Assembly: GCA_029990175.1 (NCBI GenBank)
Contig: JARKIP010000010.1
Coordinates: 43,580,001-43,644,000, forward strand
From: Petunia secreta
Lineage: Eukaryota; Streptophyta; Magnoliopsida; Solanales; Solanaceae
DNA length: 64,000 bases
Reading direction: 5' to 3'
The position numbers and the translations under genes were made by a program. Below are positions 1 to 12,200 of this stretch, in pieces (the first letter of the stretch is position 1; each line of letters starts with the position of its first letter). Under the pieces are notes generated by a model. The model worked only from the letters and a program-made list of their open reading frames with translations, ran no database searches and had not been told where the DNA came from.

Positions 1-117
1 GACAGGTCCTAATAGATATTATGAATATTTTAAAATTATCGGCACGCTAATCGGAGTCCTAACTTCCGAAACGACTAACCGAGGTCGTTTCAAAATCACT
101 CCAGTGGAAGGTCTTTA

Positions 118-1115
118 GCTCGGAAGATAATCAGAGCGGGCTATTTCTTTCCTCGAATAGAAGATGCTGCGAGCAAATTTGTCCGAGCATGCGATAGTTG
201 CCAAAGAATCTCCCATATGGTTTATCAGCCAACAGAGCTTTTACATTCAGTAGTAGCTCCATGGCCTTTCATGAAATGGGAGATGGATATCGTGGGGTCC
301 ATGCCCAAAGTGCCCGGAGATGTCAAATTTTTGCTTATCATGATGGACTATTTCACCAAATGGGTTGAAGCAGCAACCTATTCTCGAGTTTGAGAGTATT
401 AGGTGATATAGTTCCTCTGGAAGAACATTATGTGGCACTTTGGCATTCCAGCAGAAATCGCCTGTGACAATGAACCTCAATTCATAGGAGACAAGATCAC
501 CGCTTTCTTGGGAGAGTCAGAAATAAAAAAGATTGCCTTGATGCCTTACCATCCAGTGGCCAACTGAAAAGTTGAGTCTTCTAACAAGACCATAGTAGAA
601 AGTTTGAAGAAGCGGCTCAAGGAGGCCAAAGGTAAGTGACCGGAGGAACTGCCAGGAGTTCTATGGGCCTATTGCACCATATCAAAAGCCAGCATGAGAG
701 AGACTTCATTCTCACTAACATATGGAACGGACGCTATGATCCCCGTAGAAATAGGAAAATCCAGCCTGCGACGGTCGTTCACCGAAGAAGAATCAAATAA
801 CGAGGCTTTAACAGCTTTACTTGATGTCCTGGACGAACACTAGGAAATAGCAGTCGTACGCTTGGCAGCCCAGAAGCAACGGGTGGAGCAGTACTATAAT
901 GCACGGACCAACTCACATCCCCTCAGCATAGAGGACCTGGTTCTCCGTAGAGTATCTCAGAGCACCAAGGAAGCTAGTGCTGGCAAGTTAACCCCAAACT
1001 GGGAAGGGCCGCACAAGGTCCGAGGCATAACTGGAAATGGTGCGTACGTTCTTGAAGACATGGAAGGAACAACCATTCCAAATAACTGGAACATCTCTTG
1101 GATTAAAAAGTACTA
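118..1115 (+). pseudogene. Gypsy integrase fragment, T1
   Basis: Conceptual translation gives the integrase from the end of the zinc finger (RACDSCQ) through the catalytic core (MDIVGSMP, then DYFTKWVEAATY, then CDNEPQF) to the C-terminal GPHKV and NWNISWIKKYY motifs. The zinc-finger cysteines and first catalytic Asp are visible. Several in-frame stops occur between about 390 and 850, and the region around the catalytic Glu is damaged (N-stop-KVESSNK instead of NGQAESSNK). The last piece, 862-1115, is an open C-terminal domain. The gene cannot make functional integrase. Confidence 0.85.
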
Positions 1116-1179
1116 CTCTTTAAAGGTCAACTGCACCTATATACTCGAGACATGTATTTTCTCCTTTCTTGCTCTTTGA

Positions 1180-3081
1180 CTTAATCATTACTTTATACGG
1201 GCACTGAGCACCGTCATTGCTACACTCTTTTTTATCAATAAAACTGCTATTCTACTTAGTCAGTTTTATAATCATATCCATCTACGATCCAAATATTTAT
1301 AGTCCCGATATAACTAAGATTGAAGTAATACACTCTCTTTTCATTACAAAAAGTAGAGTACACTACTCGCTTAAAGCTAAATCACTTCTAGTTCAGCAAT
1401 CCGACAATATTCGTAAGTTGAAATCGTCAATTCAACAAATCGCACCAATATGCCGGTGGGGACCCCCACCCACCACTATAGTGTCAATAAAGTCTTAAAA
1501 CACTCGACTGAACAAGCGCAGACGTTCTAGCTTGAACAGAAAAATGCTCCGTTACACACAACGGGCTAAAGACGTCCCCTTGTGGGCGCGAGCCTTGTCC
1601 TAAAAGCCGTCTATCGCAAGAGAAACACAAGCCATCATTTACCGATGCAAAATAAGCACCCAACAGTGCGCACACTCGTCTTTAAAAGACAAACGCCCAG
1701 AAAGGCACCCAAAACATGCTGCTTGATTACACTACAAGTAACTATACAAGTACACATAAAATATTGATGAACATCCATTTTCATTAATATCAATAGCCCG
1801 TATGCTTACAATATATAATTGAGCTCTTTTGAATACAACAATGATCATTACAGTTGTTCTTAGGAAACTAATAGGATTCAAAAAGCTAAAAACTGCAAGT
1901 TCCCTCGAATTTGCACGGTCGGAGACTCTTCATCTGGATTGTAGGTCTTGTATTGAAGTTTCTCTCGGTGCACAAAAAATGACATCACTAACATAATACC
2001 CCAAGCAGCAGCACTTTTGCAACGCTGCATCACAGGCATTGGAAAATCAGTCTAACTGAGGAATCCCTCAGTAGAACGGAGGAAGGAGCAGCGCGTAAGC
2101 CGAAAGTTTCCTCAGGAATCACATGGAGAGACACCAACATGGAACCATCGGTGGCTGCGGGTGCACCATGTTCCCCGTTTCTCTAGATGATTGGAACCAG
2201 ATGCAACCTCCTAATCATAAAATAGAACAGAGCTATACGACCACCCTGAATGCAAAGATTTTGGAGAAATTTGTTGAACATCAACCGCCCGGAGAAGGAG
2301 AGAATACCATAGCGAAGACCCTGCCTCGTCAAGTGGCGGTATCTCTGGACGATTTGTCCTATAGGACCAAAAGATGAGCAGATGCAGAAGCACTGCATTG
2401 CAGAATTGCTTCTGCTGAGAAGCTTCACATGAGAAAAAGAATATCATAGCAACCGCTGTTTCAAAAAATAAGTACACTATAAGCAGCGTACATACCACAA
2501 AGAAGACATTCCAAAGAACGTCATTAGAATCTCGATCAAACTTCATAACTCAGGGAACTCAATTCATCCAATCATGGATGGAGAAACAGAGGAAAAAAAC
2601 TGAGAGAGTTCTTTTATTTACAACTTTCTCATGTACTATTCATTCTGAATGAAGGATTTGTTCTGGGAATATCAAGATCGGAACAAAGGCGAACATTTTT
2701 GAAGAAGAGAACTTATTCTTTCATAAAGAAACCTTGGAAGAAGTAATGTGTTTTCTAAAGAAAAGTTTATGGTTCGTGTTTATCATGAAGCTCTTATTTA
2801 TATGTGGAATGAGATAAGAGTGAAGCACGGAGCTGTCAATGTAATTATGGCCTGGAGATATGAAATGATTCGGCGCAGTAAAAGGTATTTATGGGAAAGG
2901 TGCGTGGAATCAACATTAACCAATTAGGAGAAGGCGCGTGGAGTTCCAGAAGAAATCAGGCGCTAGTCTCGATCAAAGAGACTACGAGTTTCAAGGAGTC
3001 AATGAGATATTTTTTCACATCCTTTTTACATACTTCTTTCACTTCCTGACTTCTATGACATCACTCAGCAAGTGAGGGAGC
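1180..3081 (+). other. T1 3' non-pol region
   Basis: This 1.9-kb stretch lies between the integrase stop and the 3' LTR. No sense ORF of interest is seen. Its right half is collinear, on the opposite strand, with the antisense ORF region of T2 at 24906-25740. A purine-rich run just before 3082 is the likely polypurine tract. Confidence 0.6.
2211..2700 (-). pseudogene. Remnant of antisense ORF in T1
   Basis: On the strand opposite to pol there is a short ATG-initiated stretch (start near 2690, MFAFVPILIFPE) followed by a 111-codon open stretch beginning MKFDRDSNDVLWNV (2546-2211). The equivalent place in T2 reads MPAFDPSLIFPD and then MKFDRDSNDDVLRNV, so the two copies descend from the same antisense gene. 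Stops and frameshifts break both. I do not recognise the protein family. Function is unknown. Confidence 0.45.
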
Positions 3082-3563
3082 TGTGTGGGCAAAATATGAC
3101 ACCTATGATTACGGGGATATGAGTCCAGCAGGCGAGACTAGACTTAGCTTACAAGTTACCATGCGTAGAGGATACACGCCTTCTCCTCAAGCTACGACAG
3201 CTCAGCCGGTACGGGCATAAGATACTAGGTATATATCCCGCCGCCTTAGGGTTTACAGTCTTTTAGTTAGGGTTCTGTAAATACCGCTGCCTTAAGTATA
3301 CATACCCACGACCTTGTTAGTATTTATATTTTACTATAATTAGGACTGGAGAAATTGTAGCTATAAATACTCCTCCTACATTGTATTATACATCAAGCGA
3401 TTCACACCGAATCTGGTTATTCTCAAGGAATACTATTATTTACTTTCTTGTCTATTACCTTCTCTTTTTATTTCCTGTATTTTCCTTCATATTTACCGTA
3501 TTGCTTGTGACCCTCTAACAAATTTAATTGTTTCACCTAGACGACCAAATTTAGGCATAAACA
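3082..3563 (+). repeat. 3' LTR of T1
   Basis: The LTR starts TGTGTGGGC and ends GGCATAAACA. It aligns along its length with the 504-bp LTRs of T2 and the 443-bp LTR of T3. A TATAAATA box sits at 3362-3369, the expected U3 promoter position. Confidence 0.85.
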
Positions 3564-4061
3564 ATAGTGATAATTAATGATGTCAGGCATTGAAGATTTG
3601 TGCAAGTGGACAATGTAAGTGGATCTTTGTGCTTTAGTATCAGCTTGTATTTCTTATTGTTACATACTAGTTGCTAGTTGCTTGGAAGCCTCCTATGCAG
3701 CGTTACACAAATACGACCATTGAGAATTTCCACATTACATCGGTGGTACGAGTAATACCCGTTACCGAATCGTTAACTATCGAACCATTAAGAACCGATA
3801 TACCGATAGCTTACTAGTACGGTATTGGTTTTGCACAATTACATACCGTTATCGATACCGCTACCGAACCGTGAATATTCCTAGTATATTCGCTTGTTTC
3901 ACGGATTCCCAGCGGAAATCTTCGATTGAATCCATTAAAAATTGATTTGTTCCATCGAAAAATATTTTTGATGAGCTATTTTTCGACCGTAAGAAAACAT
4001 CGTCTTTTTTTATCGTATAGTTGGTATAAAAGTTTATGGAACTAGTGATACATTATTTATA

Positions 4062-4909
4062 GGGTTAATTTCTTGTATGCTCACTACACTTAACTATCTA
4101 TAATACTAAAGTAAAAAAATTATTATTTGTAATAAGAAAGTCACTTAACTTTATTCTAGATAACGTTAAAGTTACAAAACTATTTTTGTAACAAGAAAGT
4201 CACTAAACTATACGTTAGTTGCACAAAATATAATAATATATCGGAAAGTCAAAGCTCAGGTTCTGAAAATGACATCTCATATCATTATTTTACTATCATG
4301 TACATGCTATGTATTTTTTCTTTAAAATCTGCATTATTGTTATATATTTTTTAATCATAAAAATATGAAGTTTTTTAAAGCCATTTTTTTTATTAAAAAA
4401 AATCCACATTGTGTCAATGTTCATATCTAAATATCAATTCAAAAAAATCTATCATTGATATTTTTATGTAAGAGTTTATATTCAAAGTTTACATTTTAAG
4501 TTAATATAAATTTTATCAATTTACTAGTCTTTTTAAATTTTTATGACTTAAAAATATATCATGACATTATGGACTAAAACTAATAATAGTGGCTTGTACA
4601 TGGTGTGAAATAATGAGATGGCGATGAGAAGTCATTTTTGGGAATCGGAGCTAGCTTTGGCTTTTCGATGACTTAATTATCTTTTTTGTGTAACTAATCC
4701 ATAGTTTAGTAGCTTTCTTGTTATAAAAATAGATTTGTCTTTAGCATTATATGGGGTAAAGTTTAATGACTTTCATGTTACGAAAAATAGTTTTGTAATT
4801 TTACCATTACATCGAGTAAAGATTAGTGACTTTCTTGTAACAAAAATAGTTTTGTAACTTTAAAGTTATAGATGATAAAGTTTAATGACTATACGTATAA
4901 CTAGTCCAC
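4062..4909. mobile_element. MITE / Mutator-like inverted-repeat element
   Basis: The ends form long imperfect terminal inverted repeats of about 170-220 bp. Each arm carries repeated blocks of the type AACAAGAAAGTCACTAAAC next to TTTTGTAA motifs. The copy is flanked by TATTTATA at 4054-4061 and 4910-4917, an 8-bp (possibly degraded 9-bp) direct duplication. No transposase ORF is present, so it is non-autonomous. Related AAAGTCACTAA-type sequence appears at 40372-40500. Confidence 0.6.
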
Positions 4910-6121
4910 TATTTATATCATCAACAACAATAGTATACACAGTTTATCTAACAAATGAGGTTTGAGGAGGGTGATGATTGCACTTTTGTTCCATCATTAA
5001 GATTTGTGTTGCCGGTCCCTTTACATAGGGAATACGCTACCCTTATAATTTTGAAAACTATCTGTCCTCAAATTTGGAGCAATATCACAAATTTAACATA
5101 ATACTCCGTAGTTGCATAAGTAAATGGTTTAACAGTCAATAATTCATCACATTTTGTGAAAATTCACGTGCAGATCAAGGATAAAAAATACACTTCAATT
5201 ACCTGGAGGTTAAATATGCTTAACTAGATTGCAAAATCACCAAAATTAAAACTTGACGATCTTCTTGGGACAACAAGTGCAAATTCTACCATTTAAAACT
5301 TAATTAATCCTAATTGTTTTCATGCTTAAACAGGAAACAAACTAAATTGAGATACAGAACCAAATATGCACTACTTTCAAAGAATGATAATTCAGTAAAT
5401 GGGAGATGTTTAGTCAACACAACACCTTCCTAATATGCAAACCCCTACTTACCTAAAACATGAAGTTCCAGTCTACTATATATTAAATAAAATAATCATG
5501 TATTGAATTTCGTATTTAGTTATTTGGTTGGTAATTTAGATCGTATACAACAAATCTTTGTATTTCACTATCAATATGAAATACCGTTTTAATCCATTTA
5601 TACATGGATAAAATACCAAAAAGGCAAAATCATCCTTCTCTTTTTCTTAGAAGCCAATGAAAATCAAGCATAAGAGGATGTAATTGTAAACTCTTTTCTT
5701 TTTAATTTAAAAATAAATTAAAAAATTTAAATGATTATTTACATCACCTTTTAGTGCAATGTATCAAACACCAAACACGAAATAATCATACTCCCTCCAA
5801 TCCACTTTATTTGAATTTTAGTTGTTTTTACCCATATCAAAAACTAACTTTTTAGCATTAATTAAGAATGTCATTTACTATATTAACCTTTTATCTCTTT
5901 CAAATTTACTCATAGAGATTTTATAAAGGTATTTAAAATGTGTTTAGATCATTTTCATATTATTAACCCTTGCATTTTTATTCCATATATTATAATTTTG
6001 CATTACAAGGATTAGTAATATATGGATTATTTTTATGATTTTATCTAGTGTTTGGTTAATTCTATTAAAAAATGGATATACCAAGTATTACTTAAACTTG
6101 TGTTTGGTTTAAAACAATATA

Positions 6122-6172
6122 CTTTATATATATATATATATATATATGCATGTGTGTGTGTGTGTGTGTGTC
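6122..6172. repeat. (TA)n(TG)n microsatellite
   Basis: A run of about 12 TA dinucleotides is followed by TGCA and about 10 TG dinucleotides. It is the integration site of element B. A (TA)(AC)n tract lies on the far side, after 17345. Confidence 0.95.
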
Positions 6173-6177
6173 TATAT

Positions 6178-6830
6178 TGTAACAAGTAAATTCGCGTCAA
6201 GAAATAAATATCAAGACAAGAAAATACTGTAACAAGTGTAGTTGATTTCAATATATGAGTAGTACAATCTCTATAATTTCTCTGATTCGCCTTTTCAAAT
6301 ACAAATTTTAAGTAATGATCCAAGGCCTTTTGAGCTTGATCTTGAATCTTCCTTTTAATGCTTGAATCTTCCTTTTAATGCTTGAATCCTTAGAACTTGT
6401 AGAATTCTTTGCAGCTTTTAAGAAACTGTAGTATTTGATCCACGAGCTCCTTGTTGCTTCTTGTTATGAATTCTTCTTGCTCTTGATTTCTGATCCTCCT
6501 CAAATGAGAGGTTTGACCCCTTTATATAGATATGGGATGGAGTGGGCTCCAAGAAGACCTAACGGGCCTTGGCCCATAGACCGGCCAATCAGATTTAAGC
6601 AGTGACAAAGCCATATTTGATTGGCCAAAACATGTCGCACATTTTTATTGGCCATTAGAATTTGACTAGGATTGCCACGTCATTGGTATATGGCATAATC
6701 TTATTGGCTCTTTGATTTGATTTAGCGCCACGTTGCTTGACACGTGCCACATTTTGTTTGGGCCTCTAGGAAACTTGCATCCATTGGGCCCTAGACAAAT
6801 TGGGCTAGCCTAACAAGATTGGGTTTTGAA
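6178..6830 (-). repeat. 3' LTR of element B (truncated)
   Basis: It matches 16164-16827 closely, with a few small indels, including the duplicated CTTCCTTTTAATGCTTGAATC block. Similarity stops near 6830, so the last ~120 bp of the LTR, present in the right copy at 17227-17345, have been lost here. Confidence 0.85.
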
Positions 6831-6974
6831 GACTAGGCTTGAAGTAATCTCTTTATTCATGCGGCTCATATCCGATCAATACCCGCAAAGTGGCTACTTG
6901 ATTTAGCTTGTGTTAACATTTGCTATACTCTTGCTAGCAATCCCAAAAGTGGTCACCTGCTAGCTGAAAATCTG

Positions 6975-7830
6975 GACGTGGTAAAGTTTAAAGGTTGATT
7001 TCAAAAAATTCACCCAGAGCAATTCTGAAGTTATTTGATTCCGACTTTTAGATAGGTTTTAGGATTTGAAGTCTAGTTTTTGGAAGTTCAAATGGCTCGC
7101 AATTCGGACGTGTATTCATTAAGTTATAAATATTTTGGTGAAGCCGCGCTAGTCTGTGAGCCAGAACGTGACAGAATTTAAAGATTGGATTAAAAAATTT
7201 ACCTAGAGCAACTCTGAAGCTATTTAGTTCTAAATTTTAGATATGTTTTAGAATTTGAAGTCTAGTTTCTAGAAGTTCAAATAGCTCGCATTTTGGACGT
7301 ATATCCACTAAGTTACAAATATTTTGGTGAAGCCGCAATAGTCTGTGAGCCAGAACATGATAGAATTTAAAAGTTGAATTCAAAAATTCACCTAGAGAAA
7401 TTCTGAAGCTATTTAGTTCCTAATTTTAGATATATTTTAGAATTTTAAGTCTTGTTTCTGGAATTTCAAACGGATCACAATTCGGACGTGTATCCATTAA
7501 GTTACAAATATTTTGGTGAACCCGCACTAGTTTGTGAGCCAGAACATGACAGAATTTAAAGGTTGAATTCAAAAATTCACCTAGAGAAATTATGAAGCTA
7601 TTTAGTTCCTAATTTTAGATATTTTTTAAAATTTGAAGTCTAGTTTCTGGAATTTCAAACGGATCACAACTCGGACGCGTATTCATTAAGTTGCAAATAT
7701 TTTGGTGAAGCCGCGCTAGTCTGAACCAAAACGTGACAAAATTTAAAGGTTGAATTCAAAAATTTATCTAGACCTATTTTGATTCCAAAATTTGGATATG
7801 TTTTAGGATTTGAAGTTTAGTTTCTGGAAA
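6975..7830. repeat. 188-bp tandem repeat, ~4.5 units
   Basis: The motif GAGCCAGAACRTGAYAG recurs at about 7158, 7347 and 7536, with a degenerate copy at 7723, spaced 187-189 bp. Each unit also contains TTTTGGTGAAGCCGC and AGTCTAGTTTCTGGAA. Unit divergence is moderate. The array lies just inside the left inverted repeat. Confidence 0.85.
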
Positions 7831-8249
7831 GTTAAATTTTCCTTGATTTGGATATCCAAGCAAAAAGATATAAATTTTCTTCCACAAGTGCGCTGTGCTG
7901 TAAAATGTAGTGTCAAATTGAAGACGCAGCGAAAGTGACACAATATAAGCCAAAGCACTAAGAGAAATTTTATTAATGGTGGAACCCACTACCCGATCAA
8001 GTGCAAGAAATAAAGAAGGAAAACAAGACAATATATGTAGCCTAATCTAAACATAACTTGTAATTGAGCAAGTCTTGACGGCTAGCTGCTAGATGTTGCC
8101 GCTTTTCTTCCAGATGAGCGGAATCATCATCAGTCACAAAATCCATGCCATCATACAAAGATATTTCGTTCTCAACAGCTGAAGCCTTCAATTGTATCTC
8201 CTTAAGCTCTTTCTTGGCAGCTTCGATAATGGCTGCAAGATCCTTCTTC

Positions 8250-11200
8250 TCTTATTGCAGCTTCTTCAATTTAACCTTGGTGGTCCTTAGCAGCTCTTGT
8301 TTAGTAGAAATTAGCTCCGCCTTCTCAATTTCTTCTAACTTGAATGATTGAAGACGCTCATTGGCTTTTGAAAGTAGTTCCAGCTTTCTAGCTTCACCCG
8401 TCTTGTCAGCCAAATGGGATCGTCCTTGGTCATACGAAGTAGCGAGCTCGAAGAGGGAATCTATCAAGTCCTTCTAAGGTGAAAAATTGGTAATTTTTTA
8501 TCCTTGCATCTCCTAAAAAATGACCTCGAATTCTTCACTAAGCTCCGGAATAGCGTCTAACTCAATTTTAGAAAGCTTTCTGCATATGTCCTTCCAAAGG
8601 CCCGAAACTAACATTTCTTTGTGCTTAAAAACGACACTTTTTCCCTCAAAAATAGAAACGACGTCACTTGGCATGCAAGGGTCTCTTTTAAAGTAGAAGA
8701 CGACTTTGCTGAGCCTTTGTCGTTGCGAACAGAGGATACTCCTTGCTCCTGCTCGATATCATTATGCTGCAAATAACAAATTAATTAATTAAGAGTAAGT
8801 AAATAAAAAGGGGGCATCAACCTAGTCAGCCGTCTATGATGATAAAATGAGGAGTTTAAGAGCGTCACCATGCAAGCCGTCAATGTCTTTTCAGAACTCT
8901 CAACGCTGTGAACGTCAACTTGCTGCGCAAGCTTTTCGATTGAGGTATCTTTTTGGAGATGTTCCTCTGATGGTACTTTCTTGCATTTCCTGCAACGATC
9001 TTCATTAGTGCTCCCAATGTTGTCTTGCGAAAGACGCTTTTTAGAAGAATTGAAAATTCAATTATGACCGTTCAATAAGGGTGTCCCATTGTCATCTTGA
9101 AAATCTTGAACATGGATTGTCTCAGTAGGCATCTCCGCAGGCGGTTTGAGTCTCTTGACCTTACCTTTGCTTTGTTTGGATGGTTTGACCTTCACAACAT
9201 GGGGCTCGTCAACCATAACAACTCCCTCATAATCGTTCAATAAAGGGGTTACATTGTCTCCTTGAGGATTTTGAACGTGAATCGCCTCGCTAGGTTCCTC
9301 CGCAGGTGGTTTAAGTCTCTTGACCTTAACTTTGCCTTGTTTGGATGGTTTAACCTTCACAGCATGGGGTTCGTCAACCATAACAACTCCATTATTATCG
9401 TTCAATAAGGGTGTTTTATTGTCACCTTGGGAATTTTAAACATGAATCACCCTACTAGGTTCCTCCGTAGGTGGTTTAAGTCTCTTGACCTTACCTTTGC
9501 TTTGTTTAGATGGTTTGACCTTCATAACATGGGGCTTGTCAACCACAACAACTTCATCATGATCATTCAACAAAGAGGTTGCATTATCACCTTGAGAATT
9601 TTGAACATGGATTTCCTCACTAGGTATCTTCGACGGCAATTTAAGTCCCTTGCCCTTACTTTTACTTTGTTTGGTTGGTTTGACCTTTGCAGCATTGGGC
9701 TCGTCAACTACAACAACATCCTCACCATTCTCTTGGAGCATATTCGTGGCGGGCCTAACAACATTCACTAATGACTGAATATGATCCTCAAGGATGCTCC
9801 CATGTACTTTGTCCCACCAAGACTTGTAGCCAGGCGAGCAAGAATTCTTTATTGTAGATCTGAAAGGGGGAAAATATCGCCTTTACCCTAGAATAGGCTA
9901 ACACACAAACCTGTGTAAATCGGAGCCCATCATCCAATGATGCTTCACGAAAATCTAGCTCTAAACAACCAGGGACGTCTTGGTAAAAGCCTAACTGGCA
10001 GCCGATGTGGACTATAAGGCTCAATGATAAAGGTGGCTCCATCTCTCAAGGGGAGGTAGTTCGAGCGAAGACTCATAAAAAAGTTTGTCTCGGACTCTAG
10101 TGCAGTGCCATTGTCAAGATAATCGTAGGTCATCTCTCTCTCTCTGGCGGCGTCGCAGTCCAAACAAAGCTCTCTTCATTGTGTACACGCTTCCTTGCCT
10201 CTTCCTCTCCAAAGTTTTGGCAGCTCCCTCTCCAGAATACGCAACCATTAGTGGACCAACTGGCCTTTCCTCTAAAGGGTAATGTGTTTTGAAATAACAT
10301 GCTAGCCAACCATGCACATAATGGACTGGAAAGTACACCCTAGAAGGGCCAAGTTCTGAGCAATTCGAAATTCTATTTAAACCCCTATATATGGATGCCA
10401 GAACAAGGACAACAAGGCTAAATTTTTGCCCACGAACTAGCAGACTTGCAATCTTGAAAGTCTCAGGTCGAATGAAGTCACCCTCTATTGGGAGTACGAA
10501 AGCACATAACCAATATATGATAGGAAAGCTGCAAGGTAAGTGTCATCCTTCGTGTAGCCTTTGATACCAAGTTTGTGAAACAAAGCCTCTTCTACATTCG
10601 ACCAAGCAACTGCCTTGCAGATGACTCCTTTCAGGATTATATGTAAATTTAGGACGACCTCGAGTTGACTTCTTTTCTTCCCTCTCTAGAGGCTGCTCAT
10701 ACGTCACGACCCTTTTGCACCAAAACTCTATCCATCTTCTTAAAGAGACATTTGGGTTACTTTCCTCTCGAAGCCGATGAAATGCGTCAAATAAATACTC
10801 GCAGCTTTGTGGGACCTTTTATTCTTGTCAAGATTGCCAGTGAGTTCTCGAGCATTTGGAACAACTTCTTCGTAAGGAGACCCCGTAATAGGCAGACCAC
10901 CGATCATGCAGACATCCCAAAGGGACATAGATAACTCTTCAACTGTGGTGAGCAACGTGTTTGTGATCGGACAACAGCCCACACAAAAGGCTTTCATGAG
11001 GTTAATGCTGCAATCATAGGTGAACAACGAAGCAAATACGGCGTCATAAATCCTAGTGGCTCTCAAGGTCTGCTCGCCCTTGCTAAGGATGTCTTCAGCC
11101 CACTCCTAGCAACAGTGAATATAGTGAAATTCGCTACCAAATGTCAGAGTATCACCCCAATGGACTTCTTTATTTATGATCCGCCTTCCAAGACAAGGGA

Positions 11201-11462
11201 GGGAACTTGCAGTATTCGTGACTTTGTGAGTAGCAGAAAGAAGGCTCAGCATCTTAGATGTATGACTGGTTTGCTCGTAAGTCCAAGTTGCCAAATTATA
11301 CGAATTCCTAAAAAATAGCCATGTTGAAGAAGCGCATAAACCGCTTATTGGCGTGTCGACTAATAGCCTTCTCTCTGCCTTGCTATCTTTGTGATCCAAA
11401 ATTACAAGATACTTACGTGTGGAGGAAGAGTTGGAATATCTGAAGTAAACCATGTTGAATCT
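8250..11462 (-). pseudogene. Plant mobile domain (PMD) protein gene, broken
   Basis: Reading leftward, an acceptor-like CTTTTGCAG precedes an exon at 11462. The frame 11453-10740 has one internal stop at 11106-11108 and contains EWAEDIL, then FASLFTYDCSI, then EELSMSLWDVCMIGGLPI, all typical of the plant mobile domain (PF10536, formerly aminotransferase-like). A second conserved block at 10440-10220 has ASIYRGL, YFPVHYVHGWLACYF and PLMVAYSGEGAAKTL. The C-terminal part comprises four copies of a lysine-rich 55-residue repeat (9768-9058) and a charged helical stretch at 8467-8252. PMD proteins occur both in host silencing factors and inside plant transposons; the flanking inverted repeats favour the latter. 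The internal stop and several breaks make this a pseudogene unless splicing avoids them. Confidence 0.7.
9058..9768 (-). repeat. 165-bp coding tandem repeat (4 units)
   Basis: Four units of about 165 bp encode a 55-residue module containing VKVKPSKQSKGKVKRLKPP followed by an IHVQN segment and LLNDH. The LKPP codons recur near 9141, 9306, 9471 and 9635. The frame is held between neighbouring units except for a break near 9420, so the repeat expanded as coding sequence. Confidence 0.85.
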
Positions 11463-11559
11463 GCAAAAGTAAAGTGAATATGATTAGCACACAACTCGTA
11501 AAATGGAGACAATGGTCATGAGAAGAAACACGGCAAAGTAAATCTTAAGCCCTCTTCTT

Positions 11560-12200
11560 GAACTTCTAAAAGCATTCACTGTGGGTTTTAAAGGTGAAAT
11601 TTTAGAGGTGTTCACTTGGAAATTTTAAGAGTTTCCTTCTAGAACTTTTAAGAGCTTCCATTGTGAATTTTAAAGATCTTCTTTGCGAACTTTTAAAGGT
11701 TTCCTTCTCGAACTTTTAAAGGCTTCTGTGATGAATTTTAAAGAGCCTTCATTGCGAGCTGTTAAAGATGTCCATCTCGAACTTTTAAGAGCTTGAATTT
11801 TAAAAGACCTTTGTTGCGAACTTTTAAAGGTGTCCACCTCGAACTTTTAAGATCTTCCATGCCGAACTTTTAAAAGCTTCCATGGTGAATTTTAAAGATC
11901 TTCGCCATGAACTTTTAAGGGTGTCCATCTCGAAATTTTAAGAGCTTCCTAGCCGAACTTTTAAAAGCTTCTGTGGTGAATTTTAAAAAGCCCTCATCGC
12001 GAACTTTTAAAGGTGTCTATCTCAAAATTTTAAGAGCTTCCTTGCCAAACTTTTAAAAGCTTCCATGGTGAATTTTAAAGGCCTTCATCGTGAACTTTTA
12101 AGATGTCCATATCGAACTTTTAAGCCCTTCCTTGTCGAACTTTTAAAAGCTTCCGGGGTGAATTTTAAAGACCTTCATCGCAAACATTTAAAGGCTTCCT
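11560..12200. repeat. GAACTTTTAA-type nested tandem array
   Basis: Short 20-25-bp sub-units each contain GAAYTTTTAAR. They are arranged in a ~90-bp higher-order unit with alternating linkers (GGTGTCCATCTC, GAGCTTCC, GCTTCCATGGTG, GACCTTCATCGC). At least six higher-order units are visible. It lies upstream of the PMD coding exons, in a presumed intron or leader. Confidence 0.85.

Larger units (their letters stand above)
1..3563 (+). mobile_element. Ty3/gypsy element T1, 3' part (integrase to 3' LTR)
   Basis: This is the 3' portion of a decayed LTR retrotransposon whose 5' part lies outside the window. It contains a broken integrase (about 118-1115), a 2-kb non-pol 3' region with remains of an antisense ORF, a purine-rich stretch at 3066-3081, and a terminal LTR at 3082-3563. 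The LTR start, TGTGTGGGC, and its GGCATAAACA end match the LTRs of T2 (24014-31176) and T3 (from 62002), so the three copies form one family. A target duplication cannot be tested because the left end is missing. Assignment to the Tat lineage is inferred from the close integrase match to T2 and E. Confidence 0.85.
3564..6172. other. AT-rich intergenic spacer
   Basis: No credible gene is seen. It holds a run of short degenerate ACCGATA/TACCG repeats (about 3740-3875), a MITE-like element (4062-4909), a single-ended MITE-like fragment starting ACTCCCTCC near 5790, and a (TA)n-(TG)n microsatellite ending at element B. Confidence 0.6.

Noticed and set aside
6975..7830. CRISPR-like spacing of repeats
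   Set aside because: Units are 188 bp with no unique spacers, in a plant nuclear context; an ordinary tandem array.
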